Assembly: GCF_004366355.1 (NCBI RefSeq)
Contig: NZ_SODV01000001.1
Location: 248,001-312,000, forward strand
Origin: Dinghuibacter silviterrae
GTDB taxonomy: Bacteria; Bacteroidota; Bacteroidia; Chitinophagales; Chitinophagaceae
Direction of reading: 5' to 3'
Length of the DNA stretch: 64,000 nucleotides
Below the pieces are notes generated by a model that worked only from the letters and a program-made list of their open reading frames with translations, was not told where the DNA came from and ran no database searches. Positions 34,452-42,581 of this stretch are shown here, piece after piece. How positions within the stretch are numbered: the stretch's first letter is position 1; each line of letters starts with the position of its first letter. The position numbers and the translations under genes are program-made.

Positions 34452-37400
34452 TTAAAAGGTGACACTCAACCCGCCGAGAAACGTCCGGGTCGGCGGATAA
34501 ATCCCATAATCGATCCCCGCCTTGGTATTGTCCCCATCATAAAAATTGGCTTCCGGGTCATACCCGCTGTACCGCGTGATGGTCCACAGGTTTTGCGCCG
34601 ACACATATACCCTGAGCTGTTTGGCGTGAATCTTCGCCGCCACGCTTCTGTCCAGCGTATAGCCGAGGGACAGGTTTTTCAGCTTTAGATAAGATCCGTT
34701 TTCTATGTAACGGTCCGTCACCTGCGGCACCGGCGAATCCGTCGCCCGGGCCACCGTACCGTTGGGGTTGGTTGCACTCCAACGGTTGACCAGGACGGCC
34801 GATACGTTCTGCGACAGGGTGGGCCGCTCCAGGGTCTGCTGGAGGAGGTTGAAGATCTTGTTCCCGTAGGCGCCCTGAAACAGGAAGGACAGGTCAAAGC
34901 CTTTATACGTAAAGGTGCTGGAGAACCCATACGTGTATTTGGGCTGGGCGCTCCCCAGGTAGTGCTTGTCTGCCGTGGTGATCTTGCCGTCGCCGTTATA
35001 GTCCACGTATTTGGTATCGCCCTGTCGCTGGGGTACACCCGCCAGGGTAGGCACCCCCTTGGCAAGGTCCGCAGCGGTTAACAAGCCTTGCGTACTATAC
35101 CCCCAGAACGCCCCGACGGGGAGTCCCACGGCCACGATCACCGGCGATACCTGGCCTGTGGGCGCGAGGGGGAAGTAGCTGCTGACGCCTTGCCCGAGGT
35201 TCAGGATCCTGTTGCGGTTGGTGGCAAAGTTCAGGTTGGAGGTCCAGGAGAAGGATCTGCTCCGGATATTGTCCGTGCGCAAGGAGAATTCCAACCCCTT
35301 GTTGTTGACGCTCCCCACATTCTCCAGTTCGCTGGCATACCCCGTATACAAAGGCAAGGGGACATTCAACAACAAATCGGTGGTCTTCTTATAATAGGCA
35401 TCCGCCACAAAGTTGACCCGGTTATTCAAAAACCCGACATCCACGCCCAGGTCGTACTGGGTGGTCGTTTCCCACTTCAGGTTCGGGTTGGCCAGCTGTG
35501 TCGGCGCCGTACCCGTGACGAGGGTGGAATTGAAATAGTAGTTGCTGGCACCCAAAACCGCAAGGGAACTATACGGCGGGACGGCGGAGTTACCCGTTTG
35601 CCCACCCGTCAACCGCAGCTTCAGGTTGCTGACCGTATTCTTAAGACTCCGGAAAAAGGGCTCTTCGCTGGCATTCCAGGAAAGACCCAAAGAGGGGAAA
35701 AAGCCCCACTTGTGGTTGGCGCCAAGTACCGAAGCCCCATCCGCCCTGCCGGAAACCGTCACATTATACACGTGCCGGTAGGAATAGCTGACCCGGCCCA
35801 GGTAGGAATTCAGCACCGAGGTATGCCCCCCGGAAGTGCCCAGCACCGGGGTCCCCGCATAACCTAAGTTGTTGTAGCCCGTAAGGTCGTTGGGGAACTT
35901 CTGGGCATTGGTCACCGCCTCTTCGTCCTTTTCCGCCTGGGTGGTATACCCCCCGAGCACGGTGAGAAAGTGGACGTCCCGGAAAGAGTGGTCGTAGGTA
36001 AGCGTATTTTCATTGACCCAGGTCGTGGCCGTAACCGTTCCAATCGACGCGACGCCACTGGAGGCATAGCCCGCGGACGTATAGGACGGTGCATAATAGT
36101 TCTGCTTGGTATAGAGCAGGTCCGCCCCGATCGTTTCCTTGAGCGTAAGGTCTTTCAACAGCTTATATTCCGCTGCAAAGTTCCCTAAGGTGCGGACGAT
36201 ATTGCTTTGGTTCGTCGTCGCCTCGATGTCCTGCAGCGGGTTTGTCGGTGTGGTGAGGTAAGGGCTTTTTACATAAAAGGAACCGTCCGCGTTATAGATC
36301 GGGACGATGGGCGAGGTCGTCAGCAAGGTGGAATAATAGTTGCTGAAATTGATGCTTCCATAAGTGCTGCCCGGCAACTCCGTTTGTTTGGAGGCGCTCC
36401 CAAAGGCGTTGACCGTCACCTTCAGCCGGTCCGATACATTCCGCTCGTAATTGATACGACCCGCATAGCGTTTGAAACCCGAGTTTACGATGACCCCTTC
36501 CTGGTCGAAATAGTTCCCCGAGATCAGGTACCTTGATTTCTCATCGCCTCCCGAGATCGACAATTCATGGTTTTGCTCCAGGGCTTTCCGGAGCGCGCTG
36601 CTTTGCCAGTCCGAGCCCGTACCGGCAGCCGTAATCTGGGCGTCGGTATATGTCTTGGCCACGCCGTCGCTGACATTCACGTCATTGATCAGCGACGCCC
36701 ACTGGGATGCGTTCATCAGCGGTATCTTTTTGGAGACCGCCTGCGACCCTATATAAGTGCTGTAGTTGACCTCGTTGGTTCCTTTTTTGCCCCGGCGTGT
36801 CGTGATGATCACCACCCCGTTGGCGCCCCTGGATCCATAGATGGCCGTGGCGGAAGCGTCTTTTAACACTTCCACCGTTTCAATATCGCTCGGGTTGATC
36901 GTCGACAGCGCGTTGACCGCTGCCCCGCTCGTCGCCCCCGAATTGACATAGTCGTTATCGTTATAGACGATAAACCCGTCGATCACGTACAGGGGTGCGT
37001 TCCCAAATGAAATGGAATTCCCACCCCGGACCCGGATCGTGGCCGTGCTTCCCGGCTGGCCCGAGCTTTGGGTCACTGACACCCCGGAGACAGCGCCCTG
37101 CAGCAGGTTGTCAAAGGAGGAAGAAGGTTGGGTCAACAGGTTTTTGGACACCGTGGCCACCGAACCCGTGAGGTCGCTTTTGCGCTGGGTACCGTAGCCC
37201 ACGATCAGGAGGTCCCCCAACGCCTTGTTGGATTCCTCCAGCTGTATGTCCACGTGTCCGTAGCTTTTGATGTCTACGTTTTTTGTCTTATAGCCGGTAA
37301 ACGATACCTCGTAGGTAAGGGGAACGCGTTGCCCCGTGATAAAGTTAAATTCACCGTTGTTATCGGCCACCACCTGGTGGGTCGTCCCTAAAATATGGAT

Positions 37401-37550
37401 CACCGCCCCGGGCAGAGGATCCTTGGTCCGCTCGTCGATCACCCGGCCGATGAGGACAACATTGTTGTTCTGGGCCACGGCCCGCGCCCAAAACAGGGCT
37501 GCCGCGACCAGTAGTACCGCATATTTTCGGTACCTTTGAAAAAGATGCAT
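34452..37550 (-). CDS. SusC/RagA-family TonB-dependent outer-membrane transporter
   Basis: 1032-residue receptor. Signal peptide ending at ARAVAQ, then a carboxypeptidase-regulatory-like domain (residues about 28-110, GRVIDERTKDPLPGAVIHI), the TonB box and plug with GTQRKSDLTGSVATV and the SusC hallmark VIDGFIVYN plus LKDASATAIYGSRGANGVV. A 22-strand barrel follows, ending in FLGGLSVTF. No sigma-factor-interaction domain is present, so regulation is not by the classic anti-sigma route. Its 5' leader contains a hairpin and a plus-strand terminator-like structure. Confidence 0.95.
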   Translation of the reverse strand: MHLFQRYRKYAVLLVAAALFWARAVAQNNNVVLIGRVIDERTKDPLPGAVIHILGTTHQVVADNNGEFNFITGQRVPLTYEVSFTGYKTKNVDIKSYGHVDIQLEESNKALGDLLIVGYGTQRKSDLTGSVATVSKNLLTQPSSSFDNLLQGAVSGVSVTQSSGQPGSTATIRVRGGNSISFGNAPLYVIDGFIVYNDNDYVNSGATSGAAVNALSTINPSDIETVEVLKDASATAIYGSRGANGVVIITTRRGKKGTNEVNYSTYIGSQAVSKKIPLMNASQWASLINDVNVSDGVAKTYTDAQITAAGTGSDWQSSALRKALEQNHELSISGGDEKSRYLISGNYFDQEGVIVNSGFKRYAGRINYERNVSDRLKVTVNAFGSASKQTELPGSTYGSINFSNYYSTLLTTSPIVPIYNADGSFYVKSPYLTTPTNPLQDIEATTNQSNIVRTLGNFAAEYKLLKDLTLKETIGADLLYTKQNYYAPSYTSAGYASSGVASIGTVTATTWVNENTLTYDHSFRDVHFLTVLGGYTTQAEKDEEAVTNAQKFPNDLTGYNNLGYAGTPVLGTSGGHTSVLNSYLGRVSYSYRHVYNVTVSGRADGASVLGANHKWGFFPSLGLSWNASEEPFFRSLKNTVSNLKLRLTGGQTGNSAVPPYSSLAVLGASNYYFNSTLVTGTAPTQLANPNLKWETTTQYDLGVDVGFLNNRVNFVADAYYKKTTDLLLNVPLPLYTGYASELENVGSVNNKGLEFSLRTDNIRSRSFSWTSNLNFATNRNRILNLGQGVSSYFPLAPTGQVSPVIVAVGLPVGAFWGYSTQGLLTAADLAKGVPTLAGVPQRQGDTKYVDYNGDGKITTADKHYLGSAQPKYTYGFSSTFTYKGFDLSFLFQGAYGNKIFNLLQQTLERPTLSQNVSAVLVNRWSATNPNGTVARATDSPVPQVTDRYIENGSYLKLKNLSLGYTLDRSVAAKIHAKQLRVYVSAQNLWTITRYSGYDPEANFYDGDNTKAGIDYGIYPPTRTFLGGLSVTF

Positions 37551-37579
37551 GTGAATGATTTTTAATCGTTCCAGTATTA

Positions 37580-37618
37580 GAACATCAGTAAGTGATTGGC
37601 GTTACTGGGCTGATGTTC
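37580..37618. repeat. Inverted repeat in the susC leader
   Basis: Arms GAACATCAG (37580-37588) and CTGATGTTC (37610-37618) are perfect over 9 bases. A second, nested pairing CAGTAA/TTACTG lies inside. It sits 30-68 bases upstream of the susC start and could be a protein operator or an mRNA hairpin. No repressor gene is adjacent. Confidence 0.6.
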
Positions 37619-37625
37619 GCACATT

Positions 37626-37655
37626 ACCGGTAGGATTTACTCCTACCGGTTTTTT
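37626..37655 (+). terminator. Strong plus-strand terminator opposite the susC leader
   Basis: Perfect 10-bp stem ACCGGTAGGA / TCCTACCGGT (37626-37635, 37641-37650) with a 5-base loop and six T at 37650-37655. The T-run is on the plus strand, yet no plus-strand gene lies upstream; only the antisense of susC does. It may terminate an antisense RNA. Confidence 0.65.
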
Positions 37656-37787
37656 CTTTGTAGGGGGAAATCGCTGTCAACAACAACAGCAAAAGAGAGG
37701 GGAATTCTGTGTCATAACAGTAGTCTTGTATTTTAGTCGATACCGCAAAATAACTCAAAAATTATTAGTCCACCAAAATAGTAGAGT

Positions 37788-37823
37788 AAAAAAATAAAAA
37801 AAGCCCCGGTGCCAAACCGGGGC
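37788..37823 (-). terminator. Rho-independent terminator after the universal stress gene
   Basis: Stem GCCCCGGT/ACCGGGGC (37803-37823, loop of five) followed on the minus strand by a long U/A-rich tail that begins with seven U. It lies 20 bases past the stop of the Usp gene and should end the PiT-Usp transcript. Confidence 0.9.
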
Positions 37824-37843
37824 ATCAAAGAACGATCGTTCGC

Positions 37844-38713
37844 CTACTCGTGCAACACCAGCACCGCCTTGATCGACCGGTTGAGCACCCGGTTCACGGT
37901 GCTGCGGGTAAAAATGCGGTAGATCACGTTGTGGTGATGTTTTACAACGCAAAGAATGTCCGTTTGGCTGGACTCGATGAAATTTAATATCCCAGAGGTA
38001 GGGTCCGTATCGGTCAGGTAGTTGAACACCAGCTCGGCGCCGGTGATCACTTTTTTCAAGGCTTCCTCTCCGGCCGACAAGGCGGCGGGATCGGATTTTT
38101 CCACGACGTTCAGGACCTGGAGCTTCCCGGAGCCAACGGCCTGGATCAGTTCGTTGAGCCCTTCGACGTCGCTGGCGGACAACCGGGAGTCGTAGTCGGA
38201 GGCCAGGGTGATCACGGGTTGGGCCGAAAAAGTACTTTCGGGCGGAACGATCAACACCGGGGTCGTCGTCTTGATGACCACAGAGGACGTATTGCTCCCG
38301 AACAAACCCGAAATGCCGGTTGACCCGCTGGCGCCCATCACGATCAGGGCCACAGGCTGTTCTTCCGCATACTTGACGATCGAGCCGCTGACGGAGCCCA
38401 CGTCCACCCGGGTGGTCACGGTGACACCGGCAAATCGTTCTGTGAATTTATCCACCCAGGCCTTCAACGCTTCCCGCTTGCTGTTCTGGTAGTCTTCTAT
38501 ATATAAAGCGTTGTACGTATTGTTATTGACACCTTCCAGGGAACCTACGGCGTGGAGCACACAGACATCCTGGCGAAGCACCTTGGCCAGTTCCAGGGCA
38601 TACTCAAAAGCGTTGGCGGCACTGCTGGAAAAGTCGGTGGCCACCAGGATCTGTTTCGGCTGGCCGGAGCCTTCGTTCCCCGTGGGAGCGTATTGCATAT
38701 TCATCGGTTTCAT
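37844..38713 (-). CDS. Universal stress protein with two tandem Usp domains
   Basis: Cytosolic protein of 289 residues. The first Usp domain begins at KQILVATDFSSSAANAFEYAL and carries the nucleotide-binding GASGSTGISGLFGSNTSSVV motif. The second starts near residue 150 (PVITLASDYDSRLSASDVEGL) and lacks the glycine-rich loop, so only the first half likely binds ATP. ATG 38713 was chosen because it follows the PiT stop by 10 bases; earlier in-frame starts overlap that gene. The pairing with a phosphate transporter hints at a shared stress or phosphate response. Confidence 0.88.
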   Translation of the reverse strand: MKPMNMQYAPTGNEGSGQPKQILVATDFSSSAANAFEYALELAKVLRQDVCVLHAVGSLEGVNNNTYNALYIEDYQNSKREALKAWVDKFTERFAGVTVTTRVDVGSVSGSIVKYAEEQPVALIVMGASGSTGISGLFGSNTSSVVIKTTTPVLIVPPESTFSAQPVITLASDYDSRLSASDVEGLNELIQAVGSGKLQVLNVVEKSDPAALSAGEEALKKVITGAELVFNYLTDTDPTSGILNFIESSQTDILCVVKHHHNVIYRIFTRSTVNRVLNRSIKAVLVLHE

Positions 38714-38723
38714 ATAAAAGAAG

Positions 38724-40163
38724 TTAAACAAATAAATGGAAAACAAAAAACAGACCCAATGCCAGCAGTATCGACACCGGCAGCGTCAGGACCCAGGCCA
38801 TGGCGATATTCCTCAGCGTGCCGCTGTTGAGGTTCTTCGTTCCGCCGGACGCGACCATGGCCCCGGCAATCCCGCTGGACAATACGTGGGTGGTGCTCAC
38901 GGGCAGACCGGAAGCGGTGGCCAGACCGATCATGCTCGCCGCCGTGATTTCCGCGGTGGCCCCCTGAGCATAGTTCAGGTGCTCCTTCCCGATTTTTTCG
39001 CCGATGGTCGTCACGATCCTTTTCCATCCGATCATGGTACCGATACCCAATGAGATAGAGATCGTTGCGATCACCCAGAGGGGTGCATAGTCGGTGAGTT
39101 TCCCCAGGTCGCCGGACGCTTTTTTGACGATAGCCTTGTCGGACGCAGGCATCTGGATTTTGCCGCTGGCTGCCAACGCACTCAGGGCTTTGGCGGCCGA
39201 CTGGATCTTTTTCCGGTATTCGTATATGAGCTTGTGGCTGGGATCCCCATGTCCCCCGGCTGCTCCAAACACCCCCGCACCCGCGTCCGCGATGCTGTTG
39301 CTCAGCGAATCAAGCGTGGGCTTTGCATCCGGGTTGGCGGCGATCGCCCGTTGGATCACCTGTTGGGTCGGCGCCAGGGCCGAAGCGATCTTGTCCGCGG
39401 GGACCGAAGAGTCCAGCGCAAACTTGGCCGGCAGGAAGGCGATGAGGATCAGCATCAGCAGCCCTACCCCTTTTTGTCCATCGTTACTGCCGTGGAAGAA
39501 ACTGACCAGCGTACACGTCGTGATGAGCAGGAGGCGGATCAGCAGCGGGGGCCGGTCGTTTTCTCCCTGGGGAATGTGAAACAGGGAGTTGGCCTTGACG
39601 ACGTGTTTCAAAAACAACATCAGCAGGACAGCGACCCCGAACCCGAGCAGGGGCGACAAGATCAGCGACAGGCCGATCTCCCCGGCCTTGCCCCAGTTGA
39701 CCCCGGCACCATGATAAAAATACGTGAACCCCAGACCGGCGCCGATCATCGCCCCGATCAGGGTATGCGAGCTCGAACACGGGATACCCAGGTACCAGGT
39801 CCCCAGGTTCCAGATGATGGAGGCCAGCAACACCGACAACACCATGACGGCCCCCACCTGAACCGGCAACGCCATCAGGTCGTTGAGCGGCACCAGTTTC
39901 AGGATACCCATCGCCACGGCTACGCCGCCGGTAAATACACCCATGAAATTGCAGAAGCCCGACCAGGGCACCGCCACCATGGGTTTCAACGCTTTTGTAT
40001 AGATCACCGTCGCCACGGCGTTCGCGGTATCGTGAAATCCGTTTACAAATTCGAAACCGATGACACACAAAAGGCAAAGGAAAAATATGAGCAAAATAGA
40101 ACCTTGTAGATCAACCTCGCCAATAAAAGGCAGGTTGATCATGTTGATCAGGAAGGACGTCAT
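38724..40163 (-). CDS. Low-affinity inorganic phosphate transporter, PiT family
   Basis: Inner-membrane phosphate/cation symporter of 479 residues. Both PiT signatures are present: GFEFVNGFHDTANAVATVIY near the N-terminus and FFHGSNDGQKGVGLLMLIL in the middle, with SSSHTLIGAMIGAG and the mirrored VSTTHVLSSGIAGAM. A soluble insertion of about 130 residues lies between the two halves. ATG 40163 is used; the longer start at 40196 adds a polar tail without support. Confidence 0.92.
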   Translation of the reverse strand: MTSFLINMINLPFIGEVDLQGSILLIFFLCLLCVIGFEFVNGFHDTANAVATVIYTKALKPMVAVPWSGFCNFMGVFTGGVAVAMGILKLVPLNDLMALPVQVGAVMVLSVLLASIIWNLGTWYLGIPCSSSHTLIGAMIGAGLGFTYFYHGAGVNWGKAGEIGLSLILSPLLGFGVAVLLMLFLKHVVKANSLFHIPQGENDRPPLLIRLLLITTCTLVSFFHGSNDGQKGVGLLMLILIAFLPAKFALDSSVPADKIASALAPTQQVIQRAIAANPDAKPTLDSLSNSIADAGAGVFGAAGGHGDPSHKLIYEYRKKIQSAAKALSALAASGKIQMPASDKAIVKKASGDLGKLTDYAPLWVIATISISLGIGTMIGWKRIVTTIGEKIGKEHLNYAQGATAEITAASMIGLATASGLPVSTTHVLSSGIAGAMVASGGTKNLNSGTLRNIAMAWVLTLPVSILLALGLFFVFHLFV

Positions 40164-40352
40164 GCAAAAGGGTTTTTTCTGAGAAGTGGTCAGCAAAAAA
40201 CATCATTCCTGGCGGGTTTCAAAAATATAGTATGTTATTTAATTATTATCTATTCTTTGTTAATCCGTAGTCTGTGCAAGCCAAATCAGTAAATATACTC
40301 AACTAATTCCTCCGGTGGCCGTATACCTTAGCATTCCTAAACAAGTTAATCT

Positions 40353-42503
40353 ATGTCAAGCAAAGAAAAAGACCCCGTCATCGTGACGCTGCCCCCCGGA
40401 ACCAGCGGAAACCTCTCCGCGTATGTCGTTGCAAAAGACGGCAGCCTCCTCGACACCGCTCCCTTTTCCGAGGGCAAGGCCCGGCTCTCTCTGTCAAAAG
40501 ACACCTTAAAAGGCACCAGGGTTTTCGTTGGGCCTCCTTTTCCAAAGGAATATCCCGCCTCCAGGATCAACGCCTATTCCCTGGCCACTTCGGGCGCCCA
40601 GCAGATCAGTGTCAACTTTACCGCTGCAAACGAGATCGCCATTGTGCATCTTCCGGCATTCATCATTCCGCCGCTGCACAGTTGTGACATCGTCGGCAAC
40701 GTCACCAATACGCTGACGGTAAATGGCCTGCCCCAGAGCGGTCCCCTTTGCAAAGCCAGGGTGCATATCTGCACCGTGGATTGGTTTTTCCGCTGGCCGA
40801 TCTGGTTAAGACCCGTCGTCCCGGAAAACGTATTGAATGAACTGAAAGACAAGTTCGCCGCCCTGGCGACGTCACCCATTCCACCGGCACCCGATCCGGG
40901 TCCGCTGGCAGCCAAGGTAAACCTCCCCCTGCGTTCCCTCAGCGCCCGTACATCCAATGCGTTAAAACCGCTCCCCACCACCATCCAGGACGCCATCCAA
41001 TCCGCCACAACCGATACGATTCACGAAGTCGTATTCAACCATGCGGAGATCCTTTATCCTTACTTCTGTATATGGCCCATCTTCTGGTTCTGGTTTTACC
41101 GGGTCACGGAAGTGGAAACGGTGTATACGGATTGCAACGGCCATTTCAACGGGCTGCTCCTTAGCTTCGCGCCCTTGCCGGCTGAAAATATCTATGTATG
41201 GGTGGAAGCCAATATAGGGGGAACATGGACCACGGTATATCGTCCTCCCTTCCCCTGTCATACCTATTGGGACTACGCCTGCAATACGGACATCGACATC
41301 AACCTGTCCAACCCCAACATTCCCCCCTGCAATTGCGACGTCACGGTGAACGACGGAACCGCCTGGTTCACCGCCATCGGCAGCCAGGCTATTGCTTCCG
41401 GGATCCAGCAAGACCCCACCTATACCAATGCCTATGGGATCGAAACGCTGGGGTGCTCCAACGTGTTCAACGCCGATCAGCTCAACCCGTTTGGCGCGAC
41501 ACTCGACCTCGGACTGGCCTTTGGTTCCATGCTGCCGCCGGCCAGCTACTACCGCTGGAAATATACTTTGGCGTATGATTCCACACTGAAAGCCCTGTCC
41601 GGGGAACCCACCCAATACATCATGCCTACCATCGCCAGGCCCTACCTCTGGCAAAAACCGGACGGAAGCTGGCAATCCGGATCCATCAATTTGACAGCCA
41701 CCGATTCCGGCGGGAATACCGCCTATTCCATTCCCAACTTTAACGTGACAAGCTATCCGGGCGTTCCGTCCACGGCGGAATGGGTCTCCTTCAATTTCGT
41801 CAGTTCCTATTTCGACAGCACGGCTATTCCCAGCGGTTGTATCATCCGCCTGGAGCTCGAACTCCTGAACATGAGCGGCGGTCTTTTCGAAGTCGTCCCC
41901 GTTCCGCCCTCCACCTACCAGGTCTCCATAAACACCGATCCCTCCACCGGTTACGGTGGATCGGTCCCCGCACCGTCGCCCTACCTTAACCTGGACGGGT
42001 CCGGCAATGCCCTAAGCCTCTCCTTCCTGGTCCGCGTGGACAATTCCCCGGTCACGGCTACGATCAATAATGTCGTGCTGGAATCCAGCCCCGCCGTCAC
42101 TTCCAATACCTGCGGCTACCTCCCGTTCCCCAACAACCCCACCGGCCTCGGTTACGGAACCATCCTCGGCTTCCAGGCCTCCGAAGCCTTCAACTTCGCC
42201 AAGTATGGTTTTGGCGTCGTCAGGGGGAACGGTTCAGGCGAGCCCGTCGCCGCCGGAGGGTACGTCTTCGAAAACTACACAGACCCGGGCGGCCACTACA
42301 CTTTCACCGAATCTTCGGGCACCTTCACGTCGTCCGGGCTTACCGTCGGTTACCTGATGGGAACCTGCACGCAGGCAGCAGCCTTCGCGGAATCCCTCAC
42401 CGTCACGCACCTGGCGACCGACGGCACCTCGGAGCTTTGGCAAACCTATGGTGAACCCTACTATGCAAGCTATCTCGCGGCCTTTGCGCTGATCGGCAGC
42501 TAA
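40353..42503 (+). CDS. Large protein of unknown function with Trp/aromatic-rich segments
   Basis: 716 residues and no recognisable family over its full length. No signal peptide is visible: the N-terminus MSSKEKDPVIVTLPPGTSGN is polar. The first third is beta-rich and has a transthyretin-like pattern (VYTDCNGHFNGLLLSF, about residue 255), interrupted by two aromatic clusters, DWFFRWPIWLRP (about 148) and YPYFCIWPIFWFWFYRV (from Y235). The second half is Gly/Ser/Thr-rich with repeated short strands. A 189-base AT-rich gap lies upstream and a strong terminator follows, so it is transcribed alone. The way it leaves the cell, if it does, is unknown. Confidence 0.8.
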   Translation: MSSKEKDPVIVTLPPGTSGNLSAYVVAKDGSLLDTAPFSEGKARLSLSKDTLKGTRVFVGPPFPKEYPASRINAYSLATSGAQQISVNFTAANEIAIVHLPAFIIPPLHSCDIVGNVTNTLTVNGLPQSGPLCKARVHICTVDWFFRWPIWLRPVVPENVLNELKDKFAALATSPIPPAPDPGPLAAKVNLPLRSLSARTSNALKPLPTTIQDAIQSATTDTIHEVVFNHAEILYPYFCIWPIFWFWFYRVTEVETVYTDCNGHFNGLLLSFAPLPAENIYVWVEANIGGTWTTVYRPPFPCHTYWDYACNTDIDINLSNPNIPPCNCDVTVNDGTAWFTAIGSQAIASGIQQDPTYTNAYGIETLGCSNVFNADQLNPFGATLDLGLAFGSMLPPASYYRWKYTLAYDSTLKALSGEPTQYIMPTIARPYLWQKPDGSWQSGSINLTATDSGGNTAYSIPNFNVTSYPGVPSTAEWVSFNFVSSYFDSTAIPSGCIIRLELELLNMSGGLFEVVPVPPSTYQVSINTDPSTGYGGSVPAPSPYLNLDGSGNALSLSFLVRVDNSPVTATINNVVLESSPAVTSNTCGYLPFPNNPTGLGYGTILGFQASEAFNFAKYGFGVVRGNGSGEPVAAGGYVFENYTDPGGHYTFTESSGTFTSSGLTVGYLMGTCTQAAAFAESLTVTHLATDGTSELWQTYGEPYYASYLAAFALIGS

Positions 42504-42525
42504 ACCAACCCATATCCAACCTTGT

Positions 42526-42552
42526 AAGGGCCCTTTCCGGGGCCCTTTTTTT
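42526..42552 (+). terminator. Rho-independent terminator after the 716-residue protein gene
   Basis: Stem AAGGGCCC / GGGCCCTT (42526-42533, 42540-42547) with a six-base loop and seven T at 42546-42552, 22 bases after the stop codon at 42503. Confidence 0.9.
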
Positions 42553-42581
42553 ATTATCTTAAGAGACCTCAAGCCAACCTT

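Noticed and set aside
37555-37797. 80-residue plus-strand open frame upstream of susC
   Set aside because: It crosses a strong terminator hairpin, has a Gln run and no motif; more likely non-coding leader DNA.
40251-40259. TATTCTTTG, similar to the Bacteroidota -7 box TAnnTTTG
   Set aside because: The spacing is one base too long and no clear -33 box could be placed, so a promoter was not annotated.
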